This document shows, piece by piece, positions 52,699 through 63,848 of a DNA stretch of 64,000 nucleotides (position 1 is the first letter of the stretch; each line of letters starts with the position of its first letter). The notes under the pieces are model-generated. The model searched no databases, was not told where the DNA came from, and worked only from the letters and a program-made list of their open reading frames with translations. The stretch lies in assembly GCF_019279795.1 (NCBI RefSeq), contig NC_056729.1, positions 1,867,127,269 through 1,867,191,268 on the forward strand, in the 5' to 3' direction. A program made the position numbers and the translations under genes. This DNA is from Protopterus annectens. Taxonomy: Eukaryota; Chordata; Ceratodontiformes; Protopteridae.

Positions 52699-54725
52699 AT
52701 GTCATCTAGGAAGGGAAAATGTAAGTGTGGATGCCAAATCCTGCAAAAAGACAGCCACAACCTCTGCTTATTTTTCTTAGGGCCTTCCCATGACTCTGAA
52801 AGATGCTCCATTTGCCAGTTCTTTGTTCTGCAAACATTACGCAGCCATCTCTCAGCCCTTAACCTTTTTGTTGAAAACCAATGACTTAAACCTCTTGCCT
52901 TAGGTATTAAAGCGACACCAGCCATCTCGGCTGAACCACTGAGAAAGAAGGCCAGAGTAACTAGGCCGGAAAAAGTGACTGTGCCTCCGGGTGTGGACGT
53001 CCTGCCAGCTGCTAATTTACGGGGTGAGGTATGTTTGATGGTTTTGGTGACTTTGGTAGGTACAGCTTTAGACGCCTCCCTAGTTTCTCCAGCCTGCACT
53101 TCTATGGAGGTACCAGTGACATTAGCTTCTGATGTCGGGGGAGACCAGGTTAACCTGAATGGCTAGCATTAACATCCATTCCTGAAGAATGCACTACAAG
53201 TCTTATGCTGACCTCGGATACTAGGCCTTTGCCTACTAAGCCTGGACCTAAGACTCCTTCTCTGATAAAGAAACAGAAGTCTAAACATCTGTCTGCTCCA
53301 AAAGAAAGTTTTCCTGATTGGCAGACATTCTCACAATCTCCCTTTCTGGCCTTCATGGCCCTTAGGCCTACTTCCTCACAGACTGTTGGTGCTCTTCCAA
53401 CCTTGAGTCCCATGCCTATTCCTTTGGGCCCCTTGCGACATCCTCAGACTCTAGAAGAGGATTCATCTTCCTCTTCTTCAGATGAGTCCCTCTCATATAC
53501 CTCACAGCTGGCTTTTCCCTTGGGATACTGCTGTCCGGAAGAGGACTCTTTAGAAGGTGATTCCCTGCCTGAAGACATCACCTTTGGAGAAACTATTTCA
53601 GAAATAAGGGAATACTTTAAATGGGATTCCACACAAATGGTCGATGTACAAAAGAGGTATTATGAGCTTCTGAAGATGGAATCCCCCTTCCCTAAGCCAT
53701 TCTTCCAGTGATGCCCAGCCTATCTGGATGCCTTTGCCTCAGCTTTCAAAGCACCGGATTCTCAGCCACCAAAAAGACCAGACAGTTTCTATAAAGTTCC
53801 TGATGATTTCAAATTTCTTATCAAGCCTCCTATGGCAGACTCTGCTGTTATTGCTGTCTCAGCAGACAAACAATCCAGACAGCTCCCCTTGTCCTCCTTA
53901 CTTCCATCTGATAAATATAGTAAAATGGTGAACCGATTAGTTAAGACATTTATACTTCTTTAACCTTGGCCTTTAGAGCCATCAGTTACCCAACACATAT
54001 GGTTAAATATGCTTTGGACCTTGTCTCACAGGCCATAGTTACTGTCTTCTATTCCAGATTCACCCACCAAGCTACAAGTTGCCTCTACCCTTTCTTTAAC
54101 TGCACAAGTCACTAGACACTCCATTAAATGCAGCTATGATGCTGCAGAGGCATCAGCTAGGTCAGCTGTGCCAGCATCTGTCCTCCGTAGGTACTCCTGA
54201 CTTAGACTACAGCCATTGCCAGATGTCTTCAAAAACAAGATTATGGATGCCCCTCTTGACAATAGTTTTCTCTTTGGAAAACAGCAGAATTGTTTAAAAA
54301 CCTGCAGGAGAAGAGCAAGGAGCTGCAGGACCTTAAGCACCTTTTTGTCTCATCAGAAACTACTCTGTCAAACCAAGATTTGTCAGGTCACCAGTGCCTA
54401 CGTTTCACAGAAACTACCCTCCCAAACCAAGATTTGTCAGGTCATCAGTGCTAGGTTTCACAGGAACAACCCTGCCAAACCAAGATTTGTCAGGTCACCA
54501 TTGCCTAAGTTTCACAGGAAGTACCCTGCCAAACCAAGATTTGTCAGGTCACCAGTGCCTATGTTTCACAGGAACTACCCTGCCAAACCAAGATTTGTCA
54601 GGAAGGCTTCCACACCACCTACTCCTAAATCCAGAAAAGGTGTCAGAAAACCTTCATCAGCCAGACCTAGCTCCTCTCAAGCCAGACAAAGACAGTCATT
54701 TCCTGACAGGCCTAACACTGTCTGA
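52699..54725 (+). pseudogene. DIRS-D ORF1: Gag-like protein, broken, with 18-residue repeats
   Basis: The start is ATG 52699 (MSSRKGKCKCGCQILQKDSH), with a Cys cluster like DIRS-B and -C (CKCG, CSICQFF), although one Cys of the CxxCLG box is Phe. The frame stops at 52884. Ser/Pro-rich acidic sequence with SETISEIREYFKWDS-like residues (about 53590-53630) lies in 53205-53711, and further decayed parts follow. The final frame, 54216-54725, has MPDVFKNKIMDAPLDNSFLFG, as in the other ORF1s. Then come five copies of a 54-bp repeat coding for a basic 18-residue unit (PRFVRSPVPMFHRNYPAK) and a Ser/Arg-rich end. Confidence 0.75.
54371..54613 (+). repeat. 54-bp in-frame tandem repeat in DIRS-D ORF1
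   Basis: AACCAAGATTTGTCAGG recurs at 54371, 54425, 54479, 54533 and 54587, exactly 54 bases apart. Each unit adds 18 residues rich in Arg, Lys, Pro and aromatics at the place where other DIRS ORF1 proteins have an Arg/Gly tail. Confidence 0.9.
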
Positions 54726-54814
54726 CTATCAATCCTCCATATCATCTTCCCCTTTCTGCCTGCCTCTCTCACTGTCTTCCCCTGTGGCAACAGATCACCT
54801 CAGACAACTGGGTC

Positions 54815-56500
54815 TTGTCAGCTGTGGAAAAGGGATATTTCATGACCTGGAGGGGAAATTCCCTCCCAAAAGGTATCCCCCACCCACCAAAGAACCAATC
54901 TCATCTCATCCTACAAATCATTCAAGATCTGGTTCAATGGGACACAATACAAAAGGTTCCTCCAGGACAAGAAGGCCAAGGCTTCTATTCCAAATTCTTC
55001 CTCATCCCAAGAAATGATGGCCCATGGAGACCCATCCTGGACCTGTCCCTTCTAAACCCTTTCTGCATGTACACACCTTCTGCATGCAGTCCCTTCAAAC
55101 ACTTCTTCCTCTCTTGACTCCCAGTTCCTTTCTGGTCACCTTAGACCTGAAGGATGCATATTGTCACATTTCTGTCCATCCATCGCTTCAGAAATCCCTG
55201 CATTTTGCAGTGCAGTCCTTGCATTATCAGTTTACTGCCTTGTCCTTTGTCTTGTCCACAACACCAAGGGAGTTTACAAAATGTCTAGCCCCACAGTGAC
55301 CTATTGCAGGACAGAAGGCATTCAACTCTTCCCTTACTTAGACAACCTCATTCAGTCAGATCATCCAAATACCCTGCAAAAACACCTACAATTCACCATT
55401 TCCCTCCTCGAAAGCCTAGGTTTCACAATCAACCAACTCAAATGCTCTCTTACTCCTTCCCAGGGCCAGGATTTCTTGGGCTGCAGAATAAGAACGGATT
55501 TGATGAAGGTCTTTCTTCCACCCAAAAAAGTGACATCATTGACCACCTTCTTCAAAAAACTACTACTAGCCAGCTGCATTTCAGCCAGGGAGTTCCTTTG
55601 GCTCCTGGGTCTCTAGACAGGCATGCTTCCCATGTCGCCTCTAGTCAGGTTTCACATGAGGAAATTTCAGTGGTACTTGAAAAAAATCTTGTTTCAGCAT
55701 GTCCATCCACTAGAGTTTTAGGTACAATTTTGTCCCTGTCTCAAGAAAGAAATCATTTGGTGGATCCAGCAAATTCATCTGAATCCAAGACTACCATTGC
55801 AGCCTCTCCCTGCAGTTCAACAAATGCACACAGATGCATCAGATCTGGAGTGGGGGGCAACTATGAATAGATTGAAGGTGAAGGGCCAGTGGGATCCTAC
55901 CTTTGGAAGAAGTACATCAATATCAGGGAAATGATTGCCCTTCTCCTAGCCCTGAAAGCATTCCTTCCCCTTACACATCCAGGTCCTCTCAAAATTTTTA
56001 CAGACAACACCACAGTCCTGTGGTACGTCAGCAAGCAAGGGGGGACAAAATCGTACTTACTCTGCAGGCTGGCCATCCACGCTTGGGAAATGGCTACCCT
56101 CTACAATGTAAACTGCAGGCAGTGTACATCCCATCACAAAACAATGTTCAGGTGGATGCTGTCAAAAGATCATTATCACAGAATCACAAATGGATGTTGC
56201 ACAGAGATGTTTTCCTGGACATAGTCCACTGGTGTGGCACACCTCAGATAGAGCTGTTTGCTTCCCCTCAGAACAGACAACTAAAGCTATTCTGCACAAG
56301 AATCCCCTCCTCACAAGCCTGGAGGGTGGACACCTTCACAATCTCCTGGAAGAGGATGTTTCTGTATGCATTCCCTCCTTCTCTCCCATACAGAAAGTCC
56401 CGCTGAAGACTCAACAGGACAAACCAAACATTTTGTTGGTGACCTCCTTTTGGCCAAGGCAGCACTGATTCCCCTATTCTAAGGGCAGTCACCACAAGTT
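54815..56500 (+). pseudogene. DIRS-D ORF2: RT, RNase H, methyltransferase-like, heavily broken
   Basis: Fragments in at least four frames. 54815-55117 has GQGFYSKFFLIPRNDGPWRP. 55024-55299 has motif A TLDLKDAYCHI. 55161-55616 has FPYLDNLI, where the catalytic YLDD is YLDN. RNase H parts follow (about 55900-56050: KIFTDNTTVLWYVSKQGG). A methyltransferase-like end is recognisable near 56230-56390 (IELFASPQN, YAFPPSLP). The YLDN change and many indels mean no activity. Confidence 0.78.
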
Positions 56501-56599
56501 ACCTCACAAGGTGGACATCATCACAGAACAGAAGGGATCTGTCATCTACCCACACCTACAAGCTCTCAGACTAACCCTGTGGGTGATAACATTTTCATT

Positions 56600-57411
56600 C
56601 CATTTAGACACCTTTATTCAGAGAACATTTTATCTGTCCTGCAGGAGGCCAGGAAAACCACTACCAGGAGATCCTCTTTATCCAAGTGGAAAACGTTCTC
56701 CAGTTGGTGTCTTCACAGACAACTAGATCCCTTTCAGATGGATATACTTCTAGTTTTGTCGTTTTTGTGTGAGCTCCTTAAGTCTGAACTGTCATACTCC
56801 TTAGTAAAAGTCCATTTATCAGCTATCTCTGCTTGTTTACCTCTCAAGCTGTTATTATTATCCAGATTAGAGGTAAAGTTCTTCCTTAAGGAGGTCCTTT
56901 ACATCAGGCCACCAAGGAAACCCATCCCTCCTCCTTGGGATTTGAATATTTATTCTAGAAAAAGTCACTCCTGCTGCCTTTGAACCAGCAGCTTCAGCCA
57001 CCTTAAAGATGTGCACTTGGAAAACAGTGCTTCTTGTAGCCTTAAATTTCAGCCAGAAAGGTCTCAGAGTTACAAGAAGTCATGGCTAACTGACCTTACC
57101 TAATTTTTCATAAGGATAGAGCCTGTCTTCATACAAACCCCTCCTTCATGCCTAAAGTGGTCAGTGAACTATCCCTTAACCAGACTGTCTACTTACCCGC
57201 TTTCTTTCCTTCCACACAAAATGACAGTGAGAGAGTGCTCCATTCCCTTGATGTTCACAGACAACTTAGAGTTTATTTAGACAAGACTAAGAACATCAGG
57301 CAGTCTAAACAGTTGTTTGTATCCTTTCATCCCAAGGCCCTGGGGAAAGCTGTATGCAAATAAACTATCTTCTCTTGGATTTCCAACACAATATCATTCT
57401 TCTACTCCTTG
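56600..57411 (+). pseudogene. DIRS-D ORF3: tyrosine recombinase, part before the array
   Basis: The core-binding-like part (RRSSLSKWKTFSSW, about 56665) runs to 56983. The first catalytic Arg region, SARKVSELQEV (about 57050), is out of frame. 57148-57363 has SLNQTVYLPAFFP and HRQLRVYLDKTKN and stops at TAA 57361-57363. It continues out of frame to LHGKQLPYTVKAHSTRA, the HxxR box, where the 58-bp array begins at the CATGGG at 57412. Confidence 0.8.
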
Positions 57412-60022
57412 CATGGGAAACAGTTACCCTACACTGTGAAAGCCCACTCCACCAGGGCTGTGGCCTCCTCATGGGAAACAGTTACCCTACACTGTGAAAG
57501 CCCACTCCACCAGGGCTGTGGCCTCCTCATGGGACACAGTTACCCTACACTGTGAAAGCCCACTCCACCAGGGCTATGGCCTCCTCATGAGAAACAGTTA
57601 CCCTACACTGTAAAAGCCCACTCCACCAGGGCTGTGGCCTCCTCATGGGAAACAGTTACCCTACACTGTGAAAGCCCACTCCACGAGGGTTGTGGCCTCC
57701 TCATGGGAAACCATTACCCTGCACTCTGAAAACCCATTCCACCAGGGCTGTGGCCTCCTCATGGGAAGCAGTTACCCTACACTCTGAAATCCCACTCCAC
57801 CAGGGCTGTGGCCTCCTCATGGGAAACAGTTACCCTACACTCTGAAAGCCCACTCCACCAGGGCTGTGGCCTCCTCATGGGTAACAGTTACCCTACACTC
57901 TGAAAGCCCACTCCACCAGGGCTGTGGCCTCCTCAGGGGAAACAGTTACACACTGTGAAAGCCCACTCCACCAAGGCTGTGGCATCCTCATGGGAAACAG
58001 TTACCCTACACTGTGAAAGCTCACTCCACCAGGGCTGAGGTCTTCTCATGGGAAACAGTTACCCTACACTGTGAAAGCCCACTCCACCAGGGCTGTGGCC
58101 TCCTCATGGGAAACCATTACCCTGCACTCTGAAAACCCATTCCACCAGGGCTGTGGCCTCCTCATGGGAAGCAGTTACCTTACACTCTGAATGCCCACTT
58201 CACCAGGGCTGTGGCCTCCTCATGAGAAACAGTTACCCTACACTGTAAAGCCCACTCCACCAGGGCTGTGGCCTCCTCATGGGAAACAGTTACCCTACAC
58301 TGTAAAGCCCACTCCACCAGGGCTGTGGCCTCCTCATGGGAAACAGTTACCCTACACTGTGAAAGCCCACTCCACCAGGGCTGTGGCCTCCTCATGGGAA
58401 ACAGTTACCCTACACTGTGAAAGCCCATTTCACCAGGGCTGTGGCCTCCTCATGGGGAAACAGTAACCCTACACTGTGAAAACCCATTCCACCAGGGCTG
58501 TGGCCTCCTCATGGGAAAAAGTTACCCTGCACTGTGAAAGCCCACTCCACCAGGGCTGTGGCCTCCTCATGGGAAACAGTTACCCTACACTGTGAAAGCC
58601 CACTCCACCAGGGCTGTGGCCTCCTCATGGGAAAAAGTTACCCTACACTGTGAAAGCCCACTCCACCAGGGCTGTGGCCTCCTCATGGGAAACAGTTACC
58701 CTACACTGTGAAAGCCCACTCCACCAGGGCTGTGGCCTCCTCATGGGAAACAGTTACCCTACACTCTGAAAGCCCATGCCACCAGGGCTGTGGCCTCCTC
58801 ATGGGAAGCAGTTACCCTACACTCTGAAAGCCATTGCCACCAGGGCTGTGGTCTCCTCATGGGAAACTGTTACCCTACACTGTGAAAGCCCACTCCACCA
58901 GGGCTGTGGCCTCCTCATGGGAAACAGTTACCCTACACTCTGAAAGCCCATGCCACCAGGGTTGTGGCCTCCTCATGGGAAGCAGTTACCCTACACTCTG
59001 AAAGCCATTGCCACCAGGGCTGTGGTCTCCTCATGGGAAACTGTTACCCTACACTGTGAAAGCCACTCCACCAGGGCTGTGGCCTCCTCATGGGAAACAG
59101 TTACCCTACACTGTGAAAACCCACTCCACCAGGGCTGTGGCCTCCTCATGGGAAACAGTTACCCTACACTGTGAAAGCCCACTCCACCAGGGCTGTGGCC
59201 TCCTCATGGGAAAAAGTTACCCTACACTGTGAAAGCCCACTCCACCAGGGCTGTGGCCTCCTCATGGGAAACAGTTACCCTACACTGTGAAAGCCCACTC
59301 CACCAGGGCTGTGGCCTCCTCATGGGAAACAGTTACCCTACACTCTGAAAGCCCATGCCACCAGGGCTGTGGCCTCCTCATGGGAAGCAGTTACCCTACA
59401 CTCTGAAAGCCATTGCCACCAGGGCTGTGGTCTCCTCATGGGAAACTGTTACCCTACACTGTGAAAGCCCACTCCACCAGGGCTGTGGCCTCCTCAGAGG
59501 AAACATTTACCCTACAGTGTGAAAGCCCATTCCACCAGGGCTGTGGCCTCCTCATGGGAAACAGTTACCCTACACTGTGAAAGCCCACTCCACCAGGGCT
59601 GTGGCCTCCTCATGGGAAACAGTTACCCTACACTGTGAAAGCCCACTCCACCAGGGCTGTGGCCTCCTCATGGGAAACGGTTACCCTACACTGTGAAAGC
59701 CCACTCCACCAGGGCTGTGGCCTCCTCATGGGAAACGGTTACCCTACACTGTGAAAGCCCACTCCACCAGGGCTGTGGCCTCCTCATGGGAAACGGTTAC
59801 CCTACAGTGTGAAAGCCCACTCCACCAGGGCTGTGGCCTCCTCATGGGAAATAGTTATCCTGCACTGTGAAAGCCCACTCCACCAGGGCTGTGGTCTCCT
59901 CATGGGAAACACTTACCCTACACTGTGAAAGCCCACTCCACCAGGGCTGTGGCCTCCTCAGAGGAAACATTTACCCTACAGTGTGAAAGCCCATTCCACC
60001 AGGGCTGTGGCCTCCTCATGGG
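57412..60022 (+). repeat. 58-bp minisatellite grown from the recombinase HxxR region
   Basis: About 45 tandem copies beginning CATGGGAAACAGTTACCC and containing CCCACTCCACCAGGGCTG. Read in the recombinase frame one unit codes for GKQLPYTVKAHSTRAVASS, the segment holding the catalytic HxxR residues. The array starts and ends at a CATGGG (57412 and 60017) that would have been 58 bases apart in the ancestral gene. 58 is not a multiple of three, so each unit shifts the frame. Variant blocks recur at 3- and 7-unit spacing (about 58766, 58940 and 59347; 57707 and 58107), evidence of segmental amplification within the array. Confidence 0.93.
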
Positions 60023-60204
60023 CATTCTTTACAGGACTAGACACAGCCACCATTTTAGAGTCAACCACTTGGATTTCAGTCCATACATTCACTATCCTTT
60101 ATAAACTGGACTACATCTCTAGGTCTAAGGCAGGATTTGCTAAAGCCATCCTGCATGGGTTCATAGAGAATGCATCTTCTTCCACCTCCCATAACACATG
60201 TTGA
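60017..60204 (+). pseudogene. DIRS-D ORF3: recombinase C-terminal end after the array
   Basis: From the last HSTRAVASSW the frame continues with AFFTGLDTATILESTTW and LYKLDYIS, whose Tyr corresponds to the catalytic nucleophile in DIRS-A HYKLD. It ends at TGA 60202-60204. This is the direct continuation of 56600-57411 across the array. Confidence 0.8.
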
Positions 60205-60221
60205 GCTTTGGTATCCTCCCT

Positions 60222-60315
60222 CATGTCAGAATACTGCAACATGAGAATAGAAGGACATAGAATAGTTGTGTAATATCTTACCATAACCATAGATGTCCTC
60301 CTCTTCCATGTTGTC
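60222..60315. repeat. DIRS-D internal complementary region
   Basis: CATGTCAGAATACTGCAACA (complement of the left start) passes into AATAGTTGTGTAATATC and CTTACCATAACCATAG (complement of the right end). It is an imperfect match to both present termini, in line with age. Confidence 0.78.
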
Positions 60316-60417
60316 CTACCCCCATTTAGAACCTCTGTTTTTTTGCCTTTTTTTCCCTTTCTTGATGGCATCCTTATCAGCTACCCTTAGACTATTGTCT
60401 ATCGGGGGATTTGGTTT

Positions 60418-60625
60418 TGAGGTATGTGCATGCAGACATCACATGTATGGCTCATGGTTTATGGTTCCAATGTGTGACATCCCACACACCATGCAGCAGC
60501 CAAGCTAAGCTTTTGTATATGGGATGGACATTCAGGTTGCCTGGGGTGGGGGATTCCCTCATGTTAGAATACTGCAACATGGAAGAGAAGGACATATATG
60601 GTTACAGTGAGATTTTACACAACTA
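60418..60625 (+). repeat. DIRS-D right inverted terminal repeat with extension
   Basis: It pairs imperfectly with 52369-52549. The terminal ~35 bases (GGTTACAGTGAGATTTTACA and following) are the extension copied in the internal region. The exact end is uncertain by a few bases. Confidence 0.78.
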
Positions 60626-63600
60626 ATCTTTATATATAGTTCCATTACAGCAGCTGCATCACTTGTCATGTGTAGTATCATTGCAGTCACTGTATCCCTT
60701 ATGTGTTAAGATTACGGTCGCTGTATCTCCTGTTATGTGTAGTACCATTAGAGTAGCTGTATCCCGTGTTGTGTAGTACCATTACAGCTGCTGTATCCCT
60801 TGTGTTGTACAGCACCATTACAGCTGCTGTATCTTTTGTGTTGTGTGGTATCATTACAGAGGTTGTATACCTGGTGTTTTGCAGTACCTTTGTAGCAGAT
60901 GCGTCCCTTGTGTTGTGTAATACCACTAGAGTTACTGGATCCCTTGTGTTGTGCAGTATCATTACAGTAGCCATAACCCTTGTGTTATGTAGTACCTTTA
61001 CAGTAACATAACCCTTGTGTTGTGTAGTATGTTACAGTTGCTGTATCTCTTGTGTTGTCTAGTACAGTTACAGTCACACTATTTCTTCTTGTGGATAGTT
61101 CCATTACAGTCGCTGTATCCCTTATTGTGTAGTACCATTACAGTCACTCTATCCCTCATTATGTGTAGTACCATTAAAGCAGCTGTATCACTCGTTATGT
61201 GTAGTACCATTACAATCGCTATGTTCTTTGTTATATGCAGTACTATTACAGCTACTGTATCTCTTATGTGTAGTTCCATTACAGTCACTGCCACCCTTAT
61301 GTGTGTCGTACCATTACAGTGTCTGTATCCCTTGTTATTTGTGGTACCTTTACAGTCACTGTATCTTTTTTGATGTGTGGTACCATTACAGTCACTGTAT
61401 CCCTTATGTGTGCTACTGTTAGAGTTGCAGTGTCCCTTTGTTATGTGTAGTACCATTATGATCACCATATTAGTACCATTACAGTCACTGTATTCCTTAT
61501 GTGTGGCACAGTTAGAGTTGCAGTGTCCCTTTGTTATGTGTAGTACCATTACGATCACCATATTAGTACCATTACAGTCACTCTATCCCTCATTATGTGT
61601 AGTACCATTAAAGCAGCTGTATCACTCGTTATGTGTAGTACCATTACAGTCACTGTGTTCTTTGTTATATGCAGTACTATTACATCTGCTGTATCCTTTA
61701 TGTGTAGTTCCATTACAGTCACTGTCACCCTTGTGTGTGTGGTACGATTACAGTGTCTGTATCCCTTGTTATTTGTGGTACCATTACAGTTGCCTTATCT
61801 CTTTTAATGTGTGGTACCATTACAGTCACTGTATCCCTTATGTGTGGTACTGTTAAGAGTTGCAGTGTCCCTTTGTTATGTGTAGTACCATTATGATCAC
61901 CATATTAGTACCATTGCAGTCACTCTATCCCTCATTATATGTAGTACCATTAAAACAGTTGTATCACTCGTTATGTGTGGTACCATTACAGTCGCTGTAT
62001 TCCTTATGTGTGGTACAGTTAGAGTTGCAGTATCCCTTTGTTATGTGTAGTACCATTATGATCACCATATTAGTACCACTACAGGTGCTGTATCCCTTAT
62101 GTGTGGTACTATTAGAGTTGCAGTGTCCCTTTATGTGTGGTACCATTACGATCACCATATTAGTACTGTTACAGACGCTGTATCCCTTTTTATGTGTAGC
62201 ACCATTAAAATCACTATATTAGTACTGCTAAAGATGCTATATCCCTTTTTATATGTGGTACCATTACAATCACCATATTTGTACCGTTACAGACGCTGTA
62301 TCCCTTTTTATGTGTAGCACCATTACGAACACTATATTAGTACTGTTACAGATGCTGTATCCCTTTTTATATGTGGTACCATTATGATCACCATATTATT
62401 ACCGTTACAGATGCCTTATCCCTTTTTATGTGTGGTACCATTACGATCACCATATTAGTAACGTTACAGATGCCATATCCTTTTTTATGTGTGGTACCAT
62501 TACGATCACCATATTAGTAACGTTACAGATGCCGTATCCCTTTTTATGTGTGGCACCATTACGATCACCATATTAGTACCATTACAGTCAGTCTATCCCT
62601 CATTATGTGTAGTACCATTAAAGCAGCTGTATCACTCGTTATGTGTAGTACCATTACAGTCGCTGTGTTCTTTGTTATATGCAGTACTATTACAGCTGCT
62701 GTATCCCTTATGTGTAGTTCCATTACAGTCACTGTCACCCTTGTGTATGTGGTACCATTACAGTGTCTGTATCCCTTGTTATTTGTGGTACCATTACAGT
62801 TGCCTTATCTCTTTTAATGTGTAGTACCATTACAGTCACTGTATCCCTTATGTGTGGTACTGTTAGAGTTGCAGTGTCCCTTTGTTATGTGTAGTACCAT
62901 TACGATCACCATATTAGTGCCATTACAGTCACTCTATCCCTCATGTGTAGTACCATTAAAACAGCTGTATCACTTGTTATGTGTGGTACCATTACAGTCG
63001 CTGTATTCCTTATGTGTGGTACAGTTAGAGTTGCAGTATCCCTTTGTTATGTGTAGTACCATTACGATCACCATATTAGTACCGTTACAGACACTGTATC
63101 CCTTTTTATGTGTAGCACCATTACGATCACTATATTAGTACTGTTACAGATGCAGTATCCCTTTTTATGTGTGGTACCATTACGATCACCATATTAGTAC
63201 CGTTACCGACGCTGTATCCCTTTTTATGTGTAGCACCATTACGATCACTATATTAGTACTGTTACAGATGCTGTATCCCTTTTTATGTGTGGTACCATTA
63301 CGATCACCATATTAGTACTGTTATAGATGCCGTATCCTTTTTTATGTGTGGTACCATTACGATCACCATATTAGTACTGTTACAGATGCCATATCCCTTT
63401 TTATGTGTGGCACCATTACGATCACCATATTAGTACCATTACAGATGCTGTATCCCTTTTTATGTGTGGTACAATTATGATCACCATATTAGTACCGTTA
63501 CAGATGCCGTATCCCTTTTTATGTGTGGTACCATTACGATCACCATATTAGTACCATTACAGATGCTGTATCCCTTTTTATGTGTAGCACCATTACGATC

Positions 63601-63848
63601 ACCATATTAGTACTGTTACATACGCTGTATCCCTTTTTATGTGTGGTACCATTACGATCACCATATTAGTACCGTTACAGATGCCTTATGCCTTTTTATG
63701 TGTAGTACCTTTACGATCACCATATTAGTACTGTTACAGATGCCGTATCCCTTTTTATGTGTGGTACCATTATGATCACCATATTAGTACTGTTACAGAT
63801 GCCGTATCCATTTTTATGTGTGGCACCATTACAATTGCCATTTTTCTT
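60626..63848. repeat. 36-bp minisatellite, array F
   Basis: Monomers of the same family, including TACCATTAAAGCAGCTG variants. A block of about 300 bases recurs at about 61120-61400, 61550-61870 and 62560-62900, showing segmental duplication. From about 62230 it turns into a 59-bp higher-order repeat. Confidence 0.95.
62230..63835. repeat. 59-bp higher-order repeat
   Basis: TACGATCACCATATTAGTAC alternates with TTACAGATGC and TATCCCTTTTTATGTGTG; for example TACGATCAC starts at 63181 and again at 63240. The unit equals a 36-bp monomer plus a 23-bp truncated one. More than 20 copies, with a few interruptions (62560-62900). Confidence 0.9.

Larger units (their letters stand above)
52369..60625 (+). 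mobile_element. DIRS-type retrotransposon D, swollen by an internal minisatellite
   Basis: An 8.26-kb element with DIRS layout, of which 2.6 kb is a 58-bp tandem array inside ORF3. The left start (ATGTCCTTCTGTTCTCATG) follows a monomer's CCCTTG. The right end (about TTTTACACAACTAAT) is followed by TTATATATAG of the same monomer phase. The internal region at 60222-60315 carries complements of both ends. ITRs are more diverged than in DIRS-B, and all ORFs are heavily broken, so this is the oldest DIRS here. Confidence 0.88.

Noticed and set aside
57412-60022. CRISPR-like array of 58-bp repeats
   Set aside because: The units are directly adjacent with no spacers and derive from a recombinase gene; the genome is eukaryotic.
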